Shown here: piece after piece, positions 1 to 9,023 of the stretch
Layout of the letters: each line of letters begins with the position of its first letter
Position numbering within the stretch: position 1 is the stretch's first letter
Origin: Sphingomonas sp.
Lineage (GTDB): Bacteria; Pseudomonadota; Alphaproteobacteria; Sphingomonadales; Sphingomonadaceae
Length of the DNA: 64,000 nt
Assembly: GCA_013001055.1 (NCBI GenBank)
Contig: JABDNH010000008.1
Coordinates: 62,001 to 126,000 of the forward strand
Direction: 5' to 3'
Program-made: the position numbers and the translations under genes
The notes under the pieces: model-generated
Database searches by the model: none
Seen by the model: only the letters and a program-made list of their open reading frames with translations
What the model was told of the DNA's origin: nothing

Positions 1-3000
1 GATGCGAAGTTCGCCATAATCGTCATTGATCGTCTTCGCGCCGAGGAAGACACCGTTCTGGATGATCAACACGCCGCCAACCGTTACGTCGTTGACGCCA
101 TCGGCTGCCTCGAACGAGAAGCTGTCACCATCGACCAGCGATTCCGGGGTCGTGTCCGAGCCCGCCGGTAGATCGTCTTCGTCAACGCTAAGCTCGGGAC
201 CCTGGCCATCGAGGCCGTTGAGCACGACCAGGTCGTTCTCACCGTCCATGATGATGGTCAGGAAAGCCGCAGAGGTATCGCCGTCGCCATCGAGCAACGT
301 GTAGCTGAATTCCTCGGTTAGCGATTCCCCATCGGTCAGGGCGTTGAGTGCATCGACGCCTTCACCCGACAGCTGATATTCGTAACTGCCATCTGCATTG
401 AGGATAAGCGAACCATACACGCCGTCGACCTGGCCGACGCTGGATGGCGCAATCTGCGCGCCATCGGCACCAAGTGTATCCACGCCCAAGCCGGCGACAC
501 CGCCATCGGTGCCTTCGCCTGTGATGACGTTGCCCGTCGTGGTCGAAGGACCGCCTTCGAAAATGTCGCTGTCGACATCGTTGTTCGCCGTCGGCACGTC
601 ATTGACGATCTCGATCAGGAACACACCGCTGGCTGGCGAGCCGTCTTCGTCGGTGAGGTTGACCGGCACCGATTCGAACGGGTCGCTCGGCGGGTTCGGC
701 CCGTTGTCGAGCGAGTTGTCTTCGAGCGTGAAGGTGCCCAGGAGCGTGCCGCCGATGATCGTGCCGTCGGGCGCGGTATTGGCAATGAACCCGGTCACTT
801 CGATTGTGCCCGAAGGCGTCGAGATCAGCGCACCGGCGCCAACGAAGACGCCATTTTCGATAATGGCAACGGTGCCCATCGTCAGGTCGTCAACCCCGTC
901 CGGAGCTTCGAACGCATAGTTCCAGTTCTGGACGAGCCCCGGCGCGAACGGATTCGAGCCGTCCGGCAGGTTCGATTCGTTCACGAACACATTGGGCGCA
1001 GAGCCGTCGACACCGTTGAGGACGACAGGATCGTCCTCGCCGTTCATGATGATGGTGAGCTGCGCGGGATCGCTATCGCCATCGCCATCGATCAGACTGT
1101 AGTCGAACTGATCGACCAGCGTTTCGCCATCGGTGAGCGTTTCAAGAAGCGCCACCCCGTCCTGACTCATTTCGTAATTGTAGCTGCCGTCGGCATTGAG
1201 CGTCAGCGTACCATACAGGCCATCATAGACGCCCGGATTGCCGACCTCGGCACCGTCCGCGCCCGGCGTGTCCGCGCCGGCGCCATTGAGGCCGCCATTG
1301 GTGCCTTCGCCGGTGATAACATTGCCATCGGTGGAGGTGGCGCCGCCTTCGACGATGTCGCCATCGACATCGTCTTCAGCTGTCGGCACGTCATCGAGGA
1401 TTTCGATCGACAGGCTGGTGCTTGCCTCATCGCCATCGCTATCCGTCAGCACGACCGAGAAGTCGTCGCTTTCGACACCGACAAGGTCTTGCGTGTTGGT
1501 CGTCAGCTCATAGCTGTAGGTATAGCCGCTCGTCGGATTTCCGGTGACGGTCAGCGTGCCGTAGAGGCCCGGCACCACACCACCATTGGTGACGTCGACG
1601 CCGCCGATGACCAGCGAGGCCACCGTGTCGTTACCCGTATCGAAATCGATCGTACCCGAGGCGACCTCGTCGTTCGAGGCGGCGTTGCTGCCTTCATCGG
1701 CACCGTTGGGCGGGCCATCGAGCGCCGCTTCGTCCACCACCGTGTCCGACGTTTCGGCAATCGACACATTCGGAGTCGAATCCGGAAGCAAGGTAATGGT
1801 CACCGTGGCAATCGACGTGTCGCCGTCGCCATCGGTGATTTCATACTGGAAGGTGACAACACCTTCTTCGCCCGGAACCGGGGCGTACGTGAAGGTACCA
1901 TCATCATTATAAGTCAGCGCACCGGGGCCGCTCAGCGTACCCGGGACGACCGCGATGCCATTGACCAGGTCAACGCCATCGGCACCCGCCACGTCGTTGG
2001 CGAAGACGTCGACAGCGATGTCGGCATCTTCCGCCGCCTGGTTGGCGCTATCGTCATTGGCCTGCGGCAGGTCATCGACGATCTCGATCGACAGGACCGT
2101 GTCGGCGGTGTCGCCATCGCTGTCGGTCAGGACAACGTTGAAGTCATCGGTCTCGGCAACGCCATCGACATCGTCGAGATTGGTCGTGAGCTCGTAGCTA
2201 TAGGTGTAGCCGTCGGCCGGGTTGCCGGTGATCGTCAGCGTGCCATAGGCACCCGGCACCGTGCCGCCATTGGTGACATCGACGCCATTGATGACCAGCG
2301 AACCCACGCTGTCGTTGCCCGTGTCGAAGGTCAGCGCGCCATTGCCGACTTCGCTAAGCGATGCGGCATCCGAACCGTCCGGATTGAGACCGGCTTCGTT
2401 GACCACCGTATCCGAACCGTCAACGACCGAAATGCTCGGCGTTGAGTCCGGCAGAAGTTCGATCGTGACCGTGGCGACCGACGTGTCGCCGTCGCCATCG
2501 GTGATCTGATAGTCGAAGCTGACCACGCCTTCTTCGCCCGGTGCCGGGTCGTAGGTGAAGGTGCCATCACCATTATAGGTGACAGTGCCCGCACCGACGA
2601 GCGAACCCGCGACGAGTTCGACGCCCGTTGCCAGATCGACGCCGTCGGCGCCCGGCGTGTCATTACCGAAGACATCGACGGTAACATTGGCATCTTCGCT
2701 TGCCTGCGCGGCGGAATCATCGCGCGCGATCGGCTCGTCGTCGATGATGTCGATGACGATGACATCGGTCGCGGTGTCGCCATCCACATCGGTGACCGTC
2801 ACGGTAAAGCTGATCGTCGTGCCATCGCCTGCCGTATTGTCGGTCAGCGTGAAATTATATTCGATGATGTTGGCATCGGGATCATAGCTGATGATCGTGA
2901 TGATCCCGCCGTCGATCGGGATGACCTGGCCAGCGCCCGTTACCGGTGTCCCGTTGATCGCGACGACGTTCACGCCGTCGCCGTCCACCCAGCGAATGGT

Positions 3001-4422
3001 GCCGGTCACATGTTCGGTCGGATCGCTGTCATTGTCGGGGTCGCCATCGGCGATTTCGCCTGACCCCGGATCCTCGCCGTTACGCGGCGGAAGACCGCCC
3101 TCGTCGACGGTATTGCCGCCGTTGGGGTCGGGGATGATGTTGATGTCGACGCCTGCATTCTCGATCACAATGGTGAGCGTGGCGGTCGACGTATCGCCGT
3201 CGCCGTCGGTCAGCGTATAGGTAAAGACGTCTTCGACGCCGCCCGGCGAGGCCGGATCACGGACATAGGTGTAACTGCCATCGGCGACGATGGTCAGCGT
3301 ACCGTAAGCGCCTTCGATCACCACCGGGTCGTCCCCGATCGAAACGCTGGCACCGCCCGCGGCGATCGCGGTCAGCTCGGCACCGTCGGCACCTGGTGTG
3401 TCTGCGCCCGCGGCACCGGACGTCGTACCGACGCCGGTGAAGACATTGCCGTCTTCCGGACCATAGGTGCCCGCCGCAATCGTGTCGGTATCGACCCGCG
3501 CCGTAGGAACGTCGTCGGCAATGTTGATGGTGAGGTTCGCCATGGCGCTATCGCCATCGACATCGGTCACCGTCACGCTGAAAATATCCTGCACGGAATC
3601 GCCCGCCGTATTGTCGGTTAGCGTGTAGCGAAAACCGATTGCACCGGGGCTGATCGACGTAATGGTCAGCGTTCCGAACTGGCCCTGGATGACTTGGCCG
3701 ACCGCACCGATGACAACGCCGTTGACCACAAGCCCGTCGACCGCAACCACGTTGGGGCTGTCAGGCGATGAATAAACGAATGTTCCCGACACGCTCTCGC
3801 TGTCGGCTGCCGCGTTGGACCCGGCAGGCTCGCCGTTACGTGCGGGAAGCCCTGCCTCATCGACACTTGCAGTGGCATCGCGCGCGCCCGCCGGATTGTC
3901 CGGGGTCTCGATGACGATATCGGGCTCGTTCTCGAGAAAATAACCGGGCTCTTCCTGCTGCTCGAGCGGACGGAACAGTTCCGTCGGCGGCAGCAGGTCG
4001 CCCAGCTCCTGCGCCGGCCCGAGGCCCGGCACGACGACGGCGAAGTTGCCGCCGCTGGAATCGTTGTTGGGATCGTTATCATCGCCGGGACCGGCGGGCG
4101 GATCAGCCTGAATCAGCAGCGCGGCAACCGTGGTGGGCGGGATGACTGCTTCGCCGATTACAAGCTGGGGCACGAAAAGAGCGCCGTTGACGATGATCAT
4201 CTGGCCGCCATCGGGCAGCGGGACGACTAGATCGGTACCGACCCGGACGATATCGCCGGCGTTCACGCCCGCGGGGAGGTTGACGACGCCATCGGGCCCC
4301 ACTTCGACCCGGATCGCGTCCGGCCGTACCGTTACAGCTGCCGGCATTGTTTCCGTCGAAACGTCGGCTTCGACGTCCTGGCCACCATCCTGGCCCCCGT
4401 TCGCTTCAAAATCGTTGCGCAT
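1..4422 (-). CDS. Giant cadherin/VCBS-type repeat surface protein, partial (C-terminus beyond left edge)
   Basis: This frame stays open from an ATG at 4420-4422 to base 1, giving at least 1474 residues with no stop inside the window. The start is preceded by GGGTGGG. The first ~100 residues are a Pro/Val/Gly-rich non-repeat segment without a Sec signal peptide. An Asp/Gly/Pro linker follows, then many modules with VCBS/cadherin-like signatures (DxDGDT, GTLT, ADGSYxY, TDGDGDxS, VVLNGxDG). Such proteins are usually exported by type I secretion and act as surface adhesins; that function is inferred from the family. The C-terminal secretion signal would lie outside the window, and no type I transporter is visible here. 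Neighbouring modules are near copies at DNA level, for example 1825 versus 2491, 666 bp apart. A CtrA-type site lies about 361 bp upstream. Confidence 0.85.
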   Translation of the reverse strand, partial: MRNDFEANGGQDGGQDVEADVSTETMPAAVTVRPDAIRVEVGPDGVVNLPAGVNAGDIVRVGTDLVVPLPDGGQMIIVNGALFVPQLVIGEAVIPPTTVAALLIQADPPAGPGDDNDPNNDSSGGNFAVVVPGLGPAQELGDLLPPTELFRPLEQQEEPGYFLENEPDIVIETPDNPAGARDATASVDEAGLPARNGEPAGSNAAADSESVSGTFVYSSPDSPNVVAVDGLVVNGVVIGAVGQVIQGQFGTLTITSISPGAIGFRYTLTDNTAGDSVQDIFSVTVTDVDGDSAMANLTINIADDVPTARVDTDTIAAGTYGPEDGNVFTGVGTTSGAAGADTPGADGAELTAIAAGGASVSIGDDPVVIEGAYGTLTIVADGSYTYVRDPASPGGVEDVFTYTLTDGDGDTSTATLTIVIENAGVDINIIPDPNGGNTVDEGGLPPRNGEDPGSGEIADGDPDNDSDPTEHVTGTIRWVDGDGVNVVAINGTPVTGAGQVIPIDGGIITIISYDPDANIIEYNFTLTDNTAGDGTTISFTVTVTDVDGDTATDVIVIDIIDDEPIARDDSAAQASEDANVTVDVFGNDTPGADGVDLATGVELVAGSLVGAGTVTYNGDGTFTYDPAPGEEGVVSFDYQITDGDGDTSVATVTIELLPDSTPSISVVDGSDTVVNEAGLNPDGSDAASLSEVGNGALTFDTGNDSVGSLVINGVDVTNGGTVPGAYGTLTITGNPADGYTYSYELTTNLDDVDGVAETDDFNVVLTDSDGDTADTVLSIEIVDDLPQANDDSANQAAEDADIAVDVFANDVAGADGVDLVNGIAVVPGTLSGPGALTYNDDGTFTYAPVPGEEGVVTFQYEITDGDGDTSIATVTITLLPDSTPNVSIAETSDTVVDEAALDGPPNGADEGSNAASNDEVASGTIDFDTGNDTVASLVIGGVDVTNGGVVPGLYGTLTVTGNPTSGYTYSYELTTNTQDLVGVESDDFSVVLTDSDGDEASTSLSIEILDDVPTAEDDVDGDIVEGGATSTDGNVITGEGTNGGLNGAGADTPGADGAEVGNPGVYDGLYGTLTLNADGSYNYEMSQDGVALLETLTDGETLVDQFDYSLIDGDGDSDPAQLTIIMNGEDDPVVLNGVDGSAPNVFVNESNLPDGSNPFAPGLVQNWNYAFEAPDGVDDLTMGTVAIIENGVFVGAGALISTPSGTIEVTGFIANTAPDGTIIGGTLLGTFTLEDNSLDNGPNPPSDPFESVPVNLTDEDGSPASGVFLIEIVNDVPTANNDVDSDIFEGGPSTTTGNVITGEGTDGGVAGLGVDTLGADGAQIAPSSVGQVDGVYGSLILNADGSYEYQLSGEGVDALNALTDGESLTEEFSYTLLDGDGDTSAAFLTIIMDGENDLVVLNGLDGQGPELSVDEDDLPAGSDTTPESLVDGDSFSFEAADGVNDVTVGGVLIIQNGVFLGAKTINDDYGELRI

Positions 4423-4782
4423 GTCCCACCCTTCGCTTGTCGAGCGCCGGGCAAAGCCGAGCGCTGCCAAATCATCAAATCTGGGGAAAGAACTGCGCCG
4501 CTGTTAAACGCGAATGGTTAACAGCGTCGGGTCCACCCCCGTGCTTCTGGAGACAAGAAACACGCGCTTACAGCAAATTGCAAATGGAACGCGACGGATT
4601 GAAGCTCTCACCTACCCTACAATCGTATAAAGCGTCATCTATTAGTCGTTAACTTTTCCAGTAATAGTTATAGGTTACGTCGGATGGTGTAAGTCATCAT
4701 TGGTATCGGAGGCGCCAAAATGGAGGTAATCCTGTTCTATTGTTAGTAATACTAAAGAAATTTTGCGATCATACTTATCGAG

Positions 4783-4797
4783 TTAAGTAGGAGTTAA
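4783..4797. promoter_or_regulatory. CtrA-type full binding site (TTAA-N7-TTAA)
   Basis: TTAA at 4783-4786 and TTAA at 4794-4797 are separated by exactly seven bases. This is the consensus layout of a CtrA full site in alphaproteobacteria. It lies about 361 bp upstream of the adhesin start codon. Two more full sites precede the other giant surface-protein gene near 54.1 kb. Function is inferred from the motif only. Confidence 0.45.
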
Positions 4798-4953
4798 ATC
4801 AGAAATCAAAAGTTTCACCTATGTTAACCCTATTTGGTGAATTTCGACCTGCTTTCGACTACCTTCCGTGCCCGTTAACTATGCGTAAAAAATCTTCGCG
4901 AACATCGTCCCGAAACGACACATATTTGCGAATTTCGCGAATCCCGTAGTTCC

Positions 4954-4975
4954 GACTCGCTTCGGCTGGCGAGTC
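4954..4975 (-). terminator. Possible terminator hairpin after glpK
   Basis: A 7-bp inverted repeat, GACTCGC and GCGAGTC, with an 8-base loop lies just past the glpK stop codon. There is no clear T-tract on the minus strand, so intrinsic termination is uncertain. Confidence 0.3.
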
Positions 4976-4989
4976 GCGGGCCGAGTCGC

Positions 4990-6456
4990 TCAAGCGCTGC
5001 GAAGCGCTGCCTGAAGCCGTTCCTGCCATTGCGCGCGGCGCTCTTCACGGCGCGCCCTTTCGATCGCAGGTTCGAAGCTTTCGTAGCGAGGCAGCATGGC
5101 GCCGATTGCAGTCTCGAGGTCACCGTGGATTCCGGCGCCTACCGCTGCCAGAATCGCCGCGCCTCTTGCCGTGCTCTCGACATTCTCGGGTCTCGCAACG
5201 GTGACGCCGCTAATGTCGGCAAGATCCTGTGCCAACCAGTCGTTGGCAATCATGCCGCCATCGACCTGCAGCTCGCGCCATGGCGCGCCATCGGCGGCAA
5301 AGGCTTCGGCAAGATCGACGGCGCTGTGTACCACCGCTTCCAGCGCGGCGCGCACCAGGTGGGCGCGCGTCACGCCAAAGGTCAGGCCGTGGATCGACCC
5401 CGTGATGTCGGCGCGCCAGTGTGGGGCGCCGAGGCCGGTGAACGCCGGTATGATGGTAACGCCACCATTATCCTCGACGCTGCGCGCCAGCGTTTCGGTT
5501 TCCTGCGCACTGCCTACCAGGCCGGCCATGTCGCGCAGCCATTGGACAAGGCTACCGGCGACGAAAACCGACCCCTCCAGGGCGTACAGCCTGATGTCAT
5601 CGCGCTGATAGAGCAAAGTCGCCAACAGTCGATGCTCGCTCTTGGGTGGCGTGGCACCGGTCGACGCGAGCGCGAACAAACCGGTTCCGAATGTGGCCTT
5701 CGCCATTCCCTGCTTGATGCATGCCTGGCCAAGTGTCGCCGCCTGCTGGTCGCCCACCGATGCGGCGACGAGGATCGGGTCGCCAAACAGCCCGCAGGAG
5801 CCCAGATCACCCGCCATGTCGATGATCCCCGGCAAGGCGGATCCGGGCACGCCGAAAAGCGTGCAGAGATCATCGTCCCATCGCGATGTCTCGAGCGCCA
5901 TCAATGCGGTCCGGCTCGCGTTGCTGGCATCGGTCTCGAACCGCCCGGTTAGCTTGAAGCGCAGCCAGCAATCGATCGTCCCGAAGGCAAGCGTTCCGCG
6001 GGCCGCCGCTTGCGCGACCGCCCCCTCATGGTCCAGCAACCAGCGCATCTTGGAGGCACTGAAATAGGGATCGAGCAGCAATCCGCTCCGCTCGTGAACA
6101 AAGGTTTCGTGCCCGCCGTCACGCAGGGCGGCGCAGGCTTGCGCCGTGCGGCGGTCCTGCCAGACGATCGCCGGGGCCAAGGGCTCGCCCGTGTCTTTGT
6201 CCCAGGCCACCACTGTTTCGCGCTGGTTGGTAATTCCGATCGCCGCAATGGCAGCCGCACCGCCTGCCCGCTCGATGACCGTGGCGGCGACGTCCCGCGT
6301 TGCCTCCCAGATCGCATCGGCGTCCTGTTCGACCCACCCCGGACGCGGGTAGCCGCACCTTACCGGCTGCTGCTCGCTATCGATGATCCGACCGGCCTCG
6401 TCGAACAGCAGCGCCCGCGTGGAGCTGGTGCCTTCGTCGAGGACGAGAATGGTCAT
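4990..6456 (-). CDS. glpK: Glycerol kinase
   Basis: The 488-residue FGGY-family kinase would phosphorylate glycerol to sn-glycerol 3-phosphate in the cytoplasm. Visible features are the N-terminal phosphate-binding segment LDEGTSSTRA, the NQRET and IVWQDRRT motifs typical of glycerol kinases, GDQQAA, GMAKATFGTG and the C-terminal VDGGM segment. Length is close to the usual ~500 residues. The start ATG overlaps the stop of the upstream TetR gene by four bases (ATGA), so the two are translationally coupled. No glpF, glpD or glpR is nearby. The TetR gene and efflux operon are unusual company for glpK, and control by the TetR protein is inferred. Confidence 0.88.
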   Translation of the reverse strand: MTILVLDEGTSSTRALLFDEAGRIIDSEQQPVRCGYPRPGWVEQDADAIWEATRDVAATVIERAGGAAAIAAIGITNQRETVVAWDKDTGEPLAPAIVWQDRRTAQACAALRDGGHETFVHERSGLLLDPYFSASKMRWLLDHEGAVAQAAARGTLAFGTIDCWLRFKLTGRFETDASNASRTALMALETSRWDDDLCTLFGVPGSALPGIIDMAGDLGSCGLFGDPILVAASVGDQQAATLGQACIKQGMAKATFGTGLFALASTGATPPKSEHRLLATLLYQRDDIRLYALEGSVFVAGSLVQWLRDMAGLVGSAQETETLARSVEDNGGVTIIPAFTGLGAPHWRADITGSIHGLTFGVTRAHLVRAALEAVVHSAVDLAEAFAADGAPWRELQVDGGMIANDWLAQDLADISGVTVARPENVESTARGAAILAAVGAGIHGDLETAIGAMLPRYESFEPAIERARREERRAQWQERLQAALRSA

Positions 6457-7085
6457 TTCCTGCCATAGGCTTTCATGAAGACGTCGATCGCGCCGGCAAT
6501 GCGCTCTCGGTCACGCTCCGGGTCGCTCTTGCCGCAGAAACGCCGCTCCAATTCGCCGAACCCCTTGCACATGGACACGAACTGCTCAGCCGCCAGCATC
6601 GGATCATCGACCTCGATTTCGCCGGCGTCCGCGGCAGCTTCGATAAGCCCGGCCATCTGCACGCACACCGGCCGCGGCCCGGCGTCCATGAAGGTGTCAC
6701 CAATCGACGGATCACGATCCGATTCTGCGGCGATGCGACGATCGAAGCGGACAATTTCATCGCGGCTGACGAAATCGTGAAAGGCATTGCCGAGCGTTTC
6801 CAACTGCTCGCGTATGGGCCGGCGCGGCAAGGACGGATCGATCTGCATTTGCTGCTTCATATTGCTGCATTCGTGATCGACAGCGGCGCTGAAAAGCCCG
6901 GGTTTTCCGCCGAAATAATTGTAGATGGTCACCTTCGACACGCCTGCGTACTCGGCGATCCCCTCGATCGATGCCGCTTCGTAGCCGACATCGAAGAATA
7001 CCTTGCTGGCAGCGGACAGGATCGCCTGGCGCTTTGCTTCGCTGGATGGTCTCACGATGGTTCTCGCCACGACAGCCCTTGACAC
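6453..7085 (-). CDS. TetR/AcrR-family transcriptional regulator
   Basis: The 210-residue protein has an N-terminal TetR helix-turn-helix at about residues 15-61, including the segments ILSAASKVFFDVGYEA and YAGVSKVTIYNYFGGK. A helical C-terminal ligand and dimerisation domain follows. It is transcribed divergently from the efflux operon at 7168. The 82-bp gap contains two copies of TGAACG-N4-CGTTCA, the expected kind of operator. It most likely represses both itself (with glpK) and the efflux operon until a ligand binds. The ligand is unknown. Confidence 0.88.
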   Translation of the reverse strand: MSRAVVARTIVRPSSEAKRQAILSAASKVFFDVGYEAASIEGIAEYAGVSKVTIYNYFGGKPGLFSAAVDHECSNMKQQMQIDPSLPRRPIREQLETLGNAFHDFVSRDEIVRFDRRIAAESDRDPSIGDTFMDAGPRPVCVQMAGLIEAAADAGEIEVDDPMLAAEQFVSMCKGFGELERRFCGKSDPERDRERIAGAIDVFMKAYGRK

Positions 7086-7087
7086 TA

Positions 7088-7103
7088 TGAACGTTCGCGT
7101 TCA
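7088..7103. promoter_or_regulatory. TetR operator O1 (inverted repeat TGAACG-N4-CGTTCA)
   Basis: This 16-bp interrupted palindrome has perfect 6-bp arms. It begins 3 bp upstream of the TetR start codon. A second copy with the same arms lies 18 bp away centre to centre, close to two helical turns. That arrangement suits cooperative binding of two TetR dimers. Confidence 0.75.
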
Positions 7104-7105
7104 TT

Positions 7106-7121
7106 TGAACGCCAGCGTTCA
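7106..7121. promoter_or_regulatory. TetR operator O2 (inverted repeat TGAACG-N4-CGTTCA)
   Basis: This is the second copy of the 16-bp palindrome with identical arms (spacer CCAG here, TTCG in O1). It lies within the divergent promoter region, 47 bp before the permease start codon. Both copies sit where they would block promoters in either direction. Confidence 0.75.
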
Positions 7122-7167
7122 TTTACTAGCCCTGAACCCGTTGTAGCGCAAGGAACCGCTTTCGCCC

Positions 7168-8301
7168 ATGCTCTGGATCGCGATCAGAATGCTCACCGGC
7201 GACAGGCAGAAATTTTTCGGGCTGGTGTTCGGTATTGCCTTCTCGACGCTCCTGATCACGCAGCAGCTTTCGATTTTCGTGAACCTGCTCGAACGCGGTG
7301 CCAGCGCCGTCTACGACATCAAGACCAACGATATCTGGGTAATGGACAAGGTCAGTCGGACGCCCGACGTCGTCTATCCCATGCCTGCCACCGCGCTCGA
7401 GAAAGTGCGCGGCGTGCCGGGTGTGAAGTGGGCGGTCCCGCACTTGCGCAGCGCCGCTGCGATCCGCACGCCCGAAGGCGATCTGGAAGGTGTTACCGTG
7501 GTTGGCGTCGACGACACGACCCTGATCGGCCTGCCCGAGAACATGATCGAAGGCGACCGCGCGTTGCTGGCGGCGCCCGACAGCGTTTTCATCGACGATG
7601 TTGGCGCCACGCGCCTCTTCCCGCCCGGCGAAGACTTCATCGGCGCACGTCTCGAACTCAATGACAGGCGCGCGGTCATTCGCGGTGTTACCGACAGCAC
7701 GCCCACCTTCACCAGCCAGGTCACCTTGACCACGCGCTATTCGAATGCGCTCGCTTATGTGCCGGGGCAGCGAAACCGGCTCAGCTTCATCCTGGTCAAG
7801 GCCAGCGACGGCGAAGATCTCGATGCACTGACCGAGCGTATCGAGGAGCAGACGGGCCTGCGCGCGCGTACGCGCGATGAATTCGCGCGGGACGGTATCG
7901 ACTTCATCATCGAGAATACCGGCATCCCGTTGAACTTCGGGATCACCGTGCTGCTTGGCTTTATCGTTGGCATTGCCATCGTCGGGCTGACCTTTAGCCT
8001 GTTCATACGCGACAACATCAAGCAGTTCGGCGCGCTTAAAGCGATCGGCGTGCACAATGGCAAGATCACCCGCATGGTCGCGGCCCAGGCGCTTCTCGTC
8101 GGCTTCATCGGCTATGCCTTTGGTGTTCTCGGCGCGACGCTTTTCTTCGAAATCTTCGACGATCCCACTTTCAAGGGTTTTTACACGCCCTGGTGGATCC
8201 CCGTTCTCAGCCTGGTCTCGGTCGCCGTCATCATCTCGGCCACCGGCTATGTCGCGCTGCGCGGGGTCCTCAAGACCGAACCCGCGGCGGTGTTCAGATG
8301 A
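7168..8301 (+). CDS. DevC/MacB-like ABC transporter permease
   Basis: The 377-residue protein has the FtsX/MacB-type layout. There is an N-terminal membrane segment at about residues 15-38, a large extracytoplasmic domain at about 40-250, and a C-terminal block of three hydrophobic segments from about 265 to 370. The overall plan resembles cyanobacterial DevC. It would pair with the ATPase encoded next (4-bp overlap), the HlyD-type adaptor and the outer-membrane factor to form a tripartite efflux or export pump. The substrate cannot be told from sequence. Confidence 0.85.
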   Translation: MLWIAIRMLTGDRQKFFGLVFGIAFSTLLITQQLSIFVNLLERGASAVYDIKTNDIWVMDKVSRTPDVVYPMPATALEKVRGVPGVKWAVPHLRSAAAIRTPEGDLEGVTVVGVDDTTLIGLPENMIEGDRALLAAPDSVFIDDVGATRLFPPGEDFIGARLELNDRRAVIRGVTDSTPTFTSQVTLTTRYSNALAYVPGQRNRLSFILVKASDGEDLDALTERIEEQTGLRARTRDEFARDGIDFIIENTGIPLNFGITVLLGFIVGIAIVGLTFSLFIRDNIKQFGALKAIGVHNGKITRMVAAQALLVGFIGYAFGVLGATLFFEIFDDPTFKGFYTPWWIPVLSLVSVAVIISATGYVALRGVLKTEPAAVFR

Positions 8302-9023
8302 GCGCGAATGTCACTACAAAGGGTCAGGCCGCCATTTGCGCCCGCGGCATCGCGCGCGACTTCAGGGCGGGCGAACAGACCCTGCGTGTACTGCACGGTA
8401 TCGATGTCGATATCCGCAAGGGCGAGCTTACCTATGTCGTCGGCGAATCCGGCTCGGGCAAGACGACGCTGATTTCGATCATGTGCGGGATCTTGTGGCC
8501 GACGGAGGGCGAGGTCGAAGTTTTCGGCACCGACATTTACAGCCTGTCCGATCGCCGGCTGGTCGATTTCCGCCTCAACAATATCGGCTTCATCTTCCAG
8601 CAGTACAACCTGATCCCGACGATCGATGCGGCCTCCAACGCCGCCGTGCCGCTGATCGCGCAGGGCATGCGCCGCCTGGAAGCGCGCCAGCACGGCATCA
8701 CGATGCTCGAAAAGCTCAACATGGGCGACCAGGTCGACAAGCTGCCGCGCCAGCTTTCGGGCGGCCAGCAGCAACGCGTCGCCATCGCCCGCGCCCTTGT
8801 TCACGAACCCGCGCTCGTCGTTTGCGACGAACCCACCGCGGCGCTCGATGCCAAGTCTGGCCGCCGCGTCATGGACCTTTTGCGCGAAGTGGCGGTCGCC
8901 GAAGACCGCGCCTGTATCATCGTTACCCACGATAATCGCGTGTTCGACCTCGCGGACCGTATCCTTGTCCTCGAAGACGGACGTATCACTAATGACGGCA
9001 CCCAGATGCCGGAGGATGAATAA
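8298..9023 (+). CDS. ABC transporter ATP-binding protein (DevA/LolD/MacB type)
   Basis: The 241-residue ATPase has Walker [10 protein letters not shown] at residues 49-57, a Q-loop (FIFQQYN), the signature LSGGQQQR, Walker B ALVVCDEP and the H-loop VTHD. The ATG at 8298 overlaps the permease stop codon by four bases. A longer in-frame extension back to 8193 lies inside the permease gene and is not needed. It energises the permease of the same operon. Confidence 0.9.
   Translation: MSANVTTKGQAAICARGIARDFRAGEQTLRVLHGIDVDIRKGELTYVVGESGSGKTTLISIMCGILWPTEGEVEVFGTDIYSLSDRRLVDFRLNNIGFIFQQYNLIPTIDAASNAAVPLIAQGMRRLEARQHGITMLEKLNMGDQVDKLPRQLSGGQQQRVAIARALVHEPALVVCDEPTAALDAKSGRRVMDLLREVAVAEDRACIIVTHDNRVFDLADRILVLEDGRITNDGTQMPEDE

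Larger units (their letters stand above)
4423..4989. other. 567-bp AT-rich gene-free region upstream of the giant adhesin
   Basis: No convincing coding sequence is seen. The part from about 4610 to 4920 is clearly AT-richer than its surroundings. It contains one TTAA-N7-TTAA element and four GTTAAC hexamers (4517, 4648, 4823, 4874), an unusual density for a GC-rich genome. It probably carries the long promoter and leader region of the adhesin gene, plus the 3' end of the glpK transcript on the right. Confidence 0.6.

Noticed and set aside
1489-2445. 318-codon plus-strand open frame inside the left adhesin
   Set aside because: The minus-strand frame encodes clear VCBS-type modules throughout this interval.
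5029-5952. 307-codon plus-strand open frame over glpK
   Set aside because: It is antisense to a gene with full glycerol-kinase motifs.
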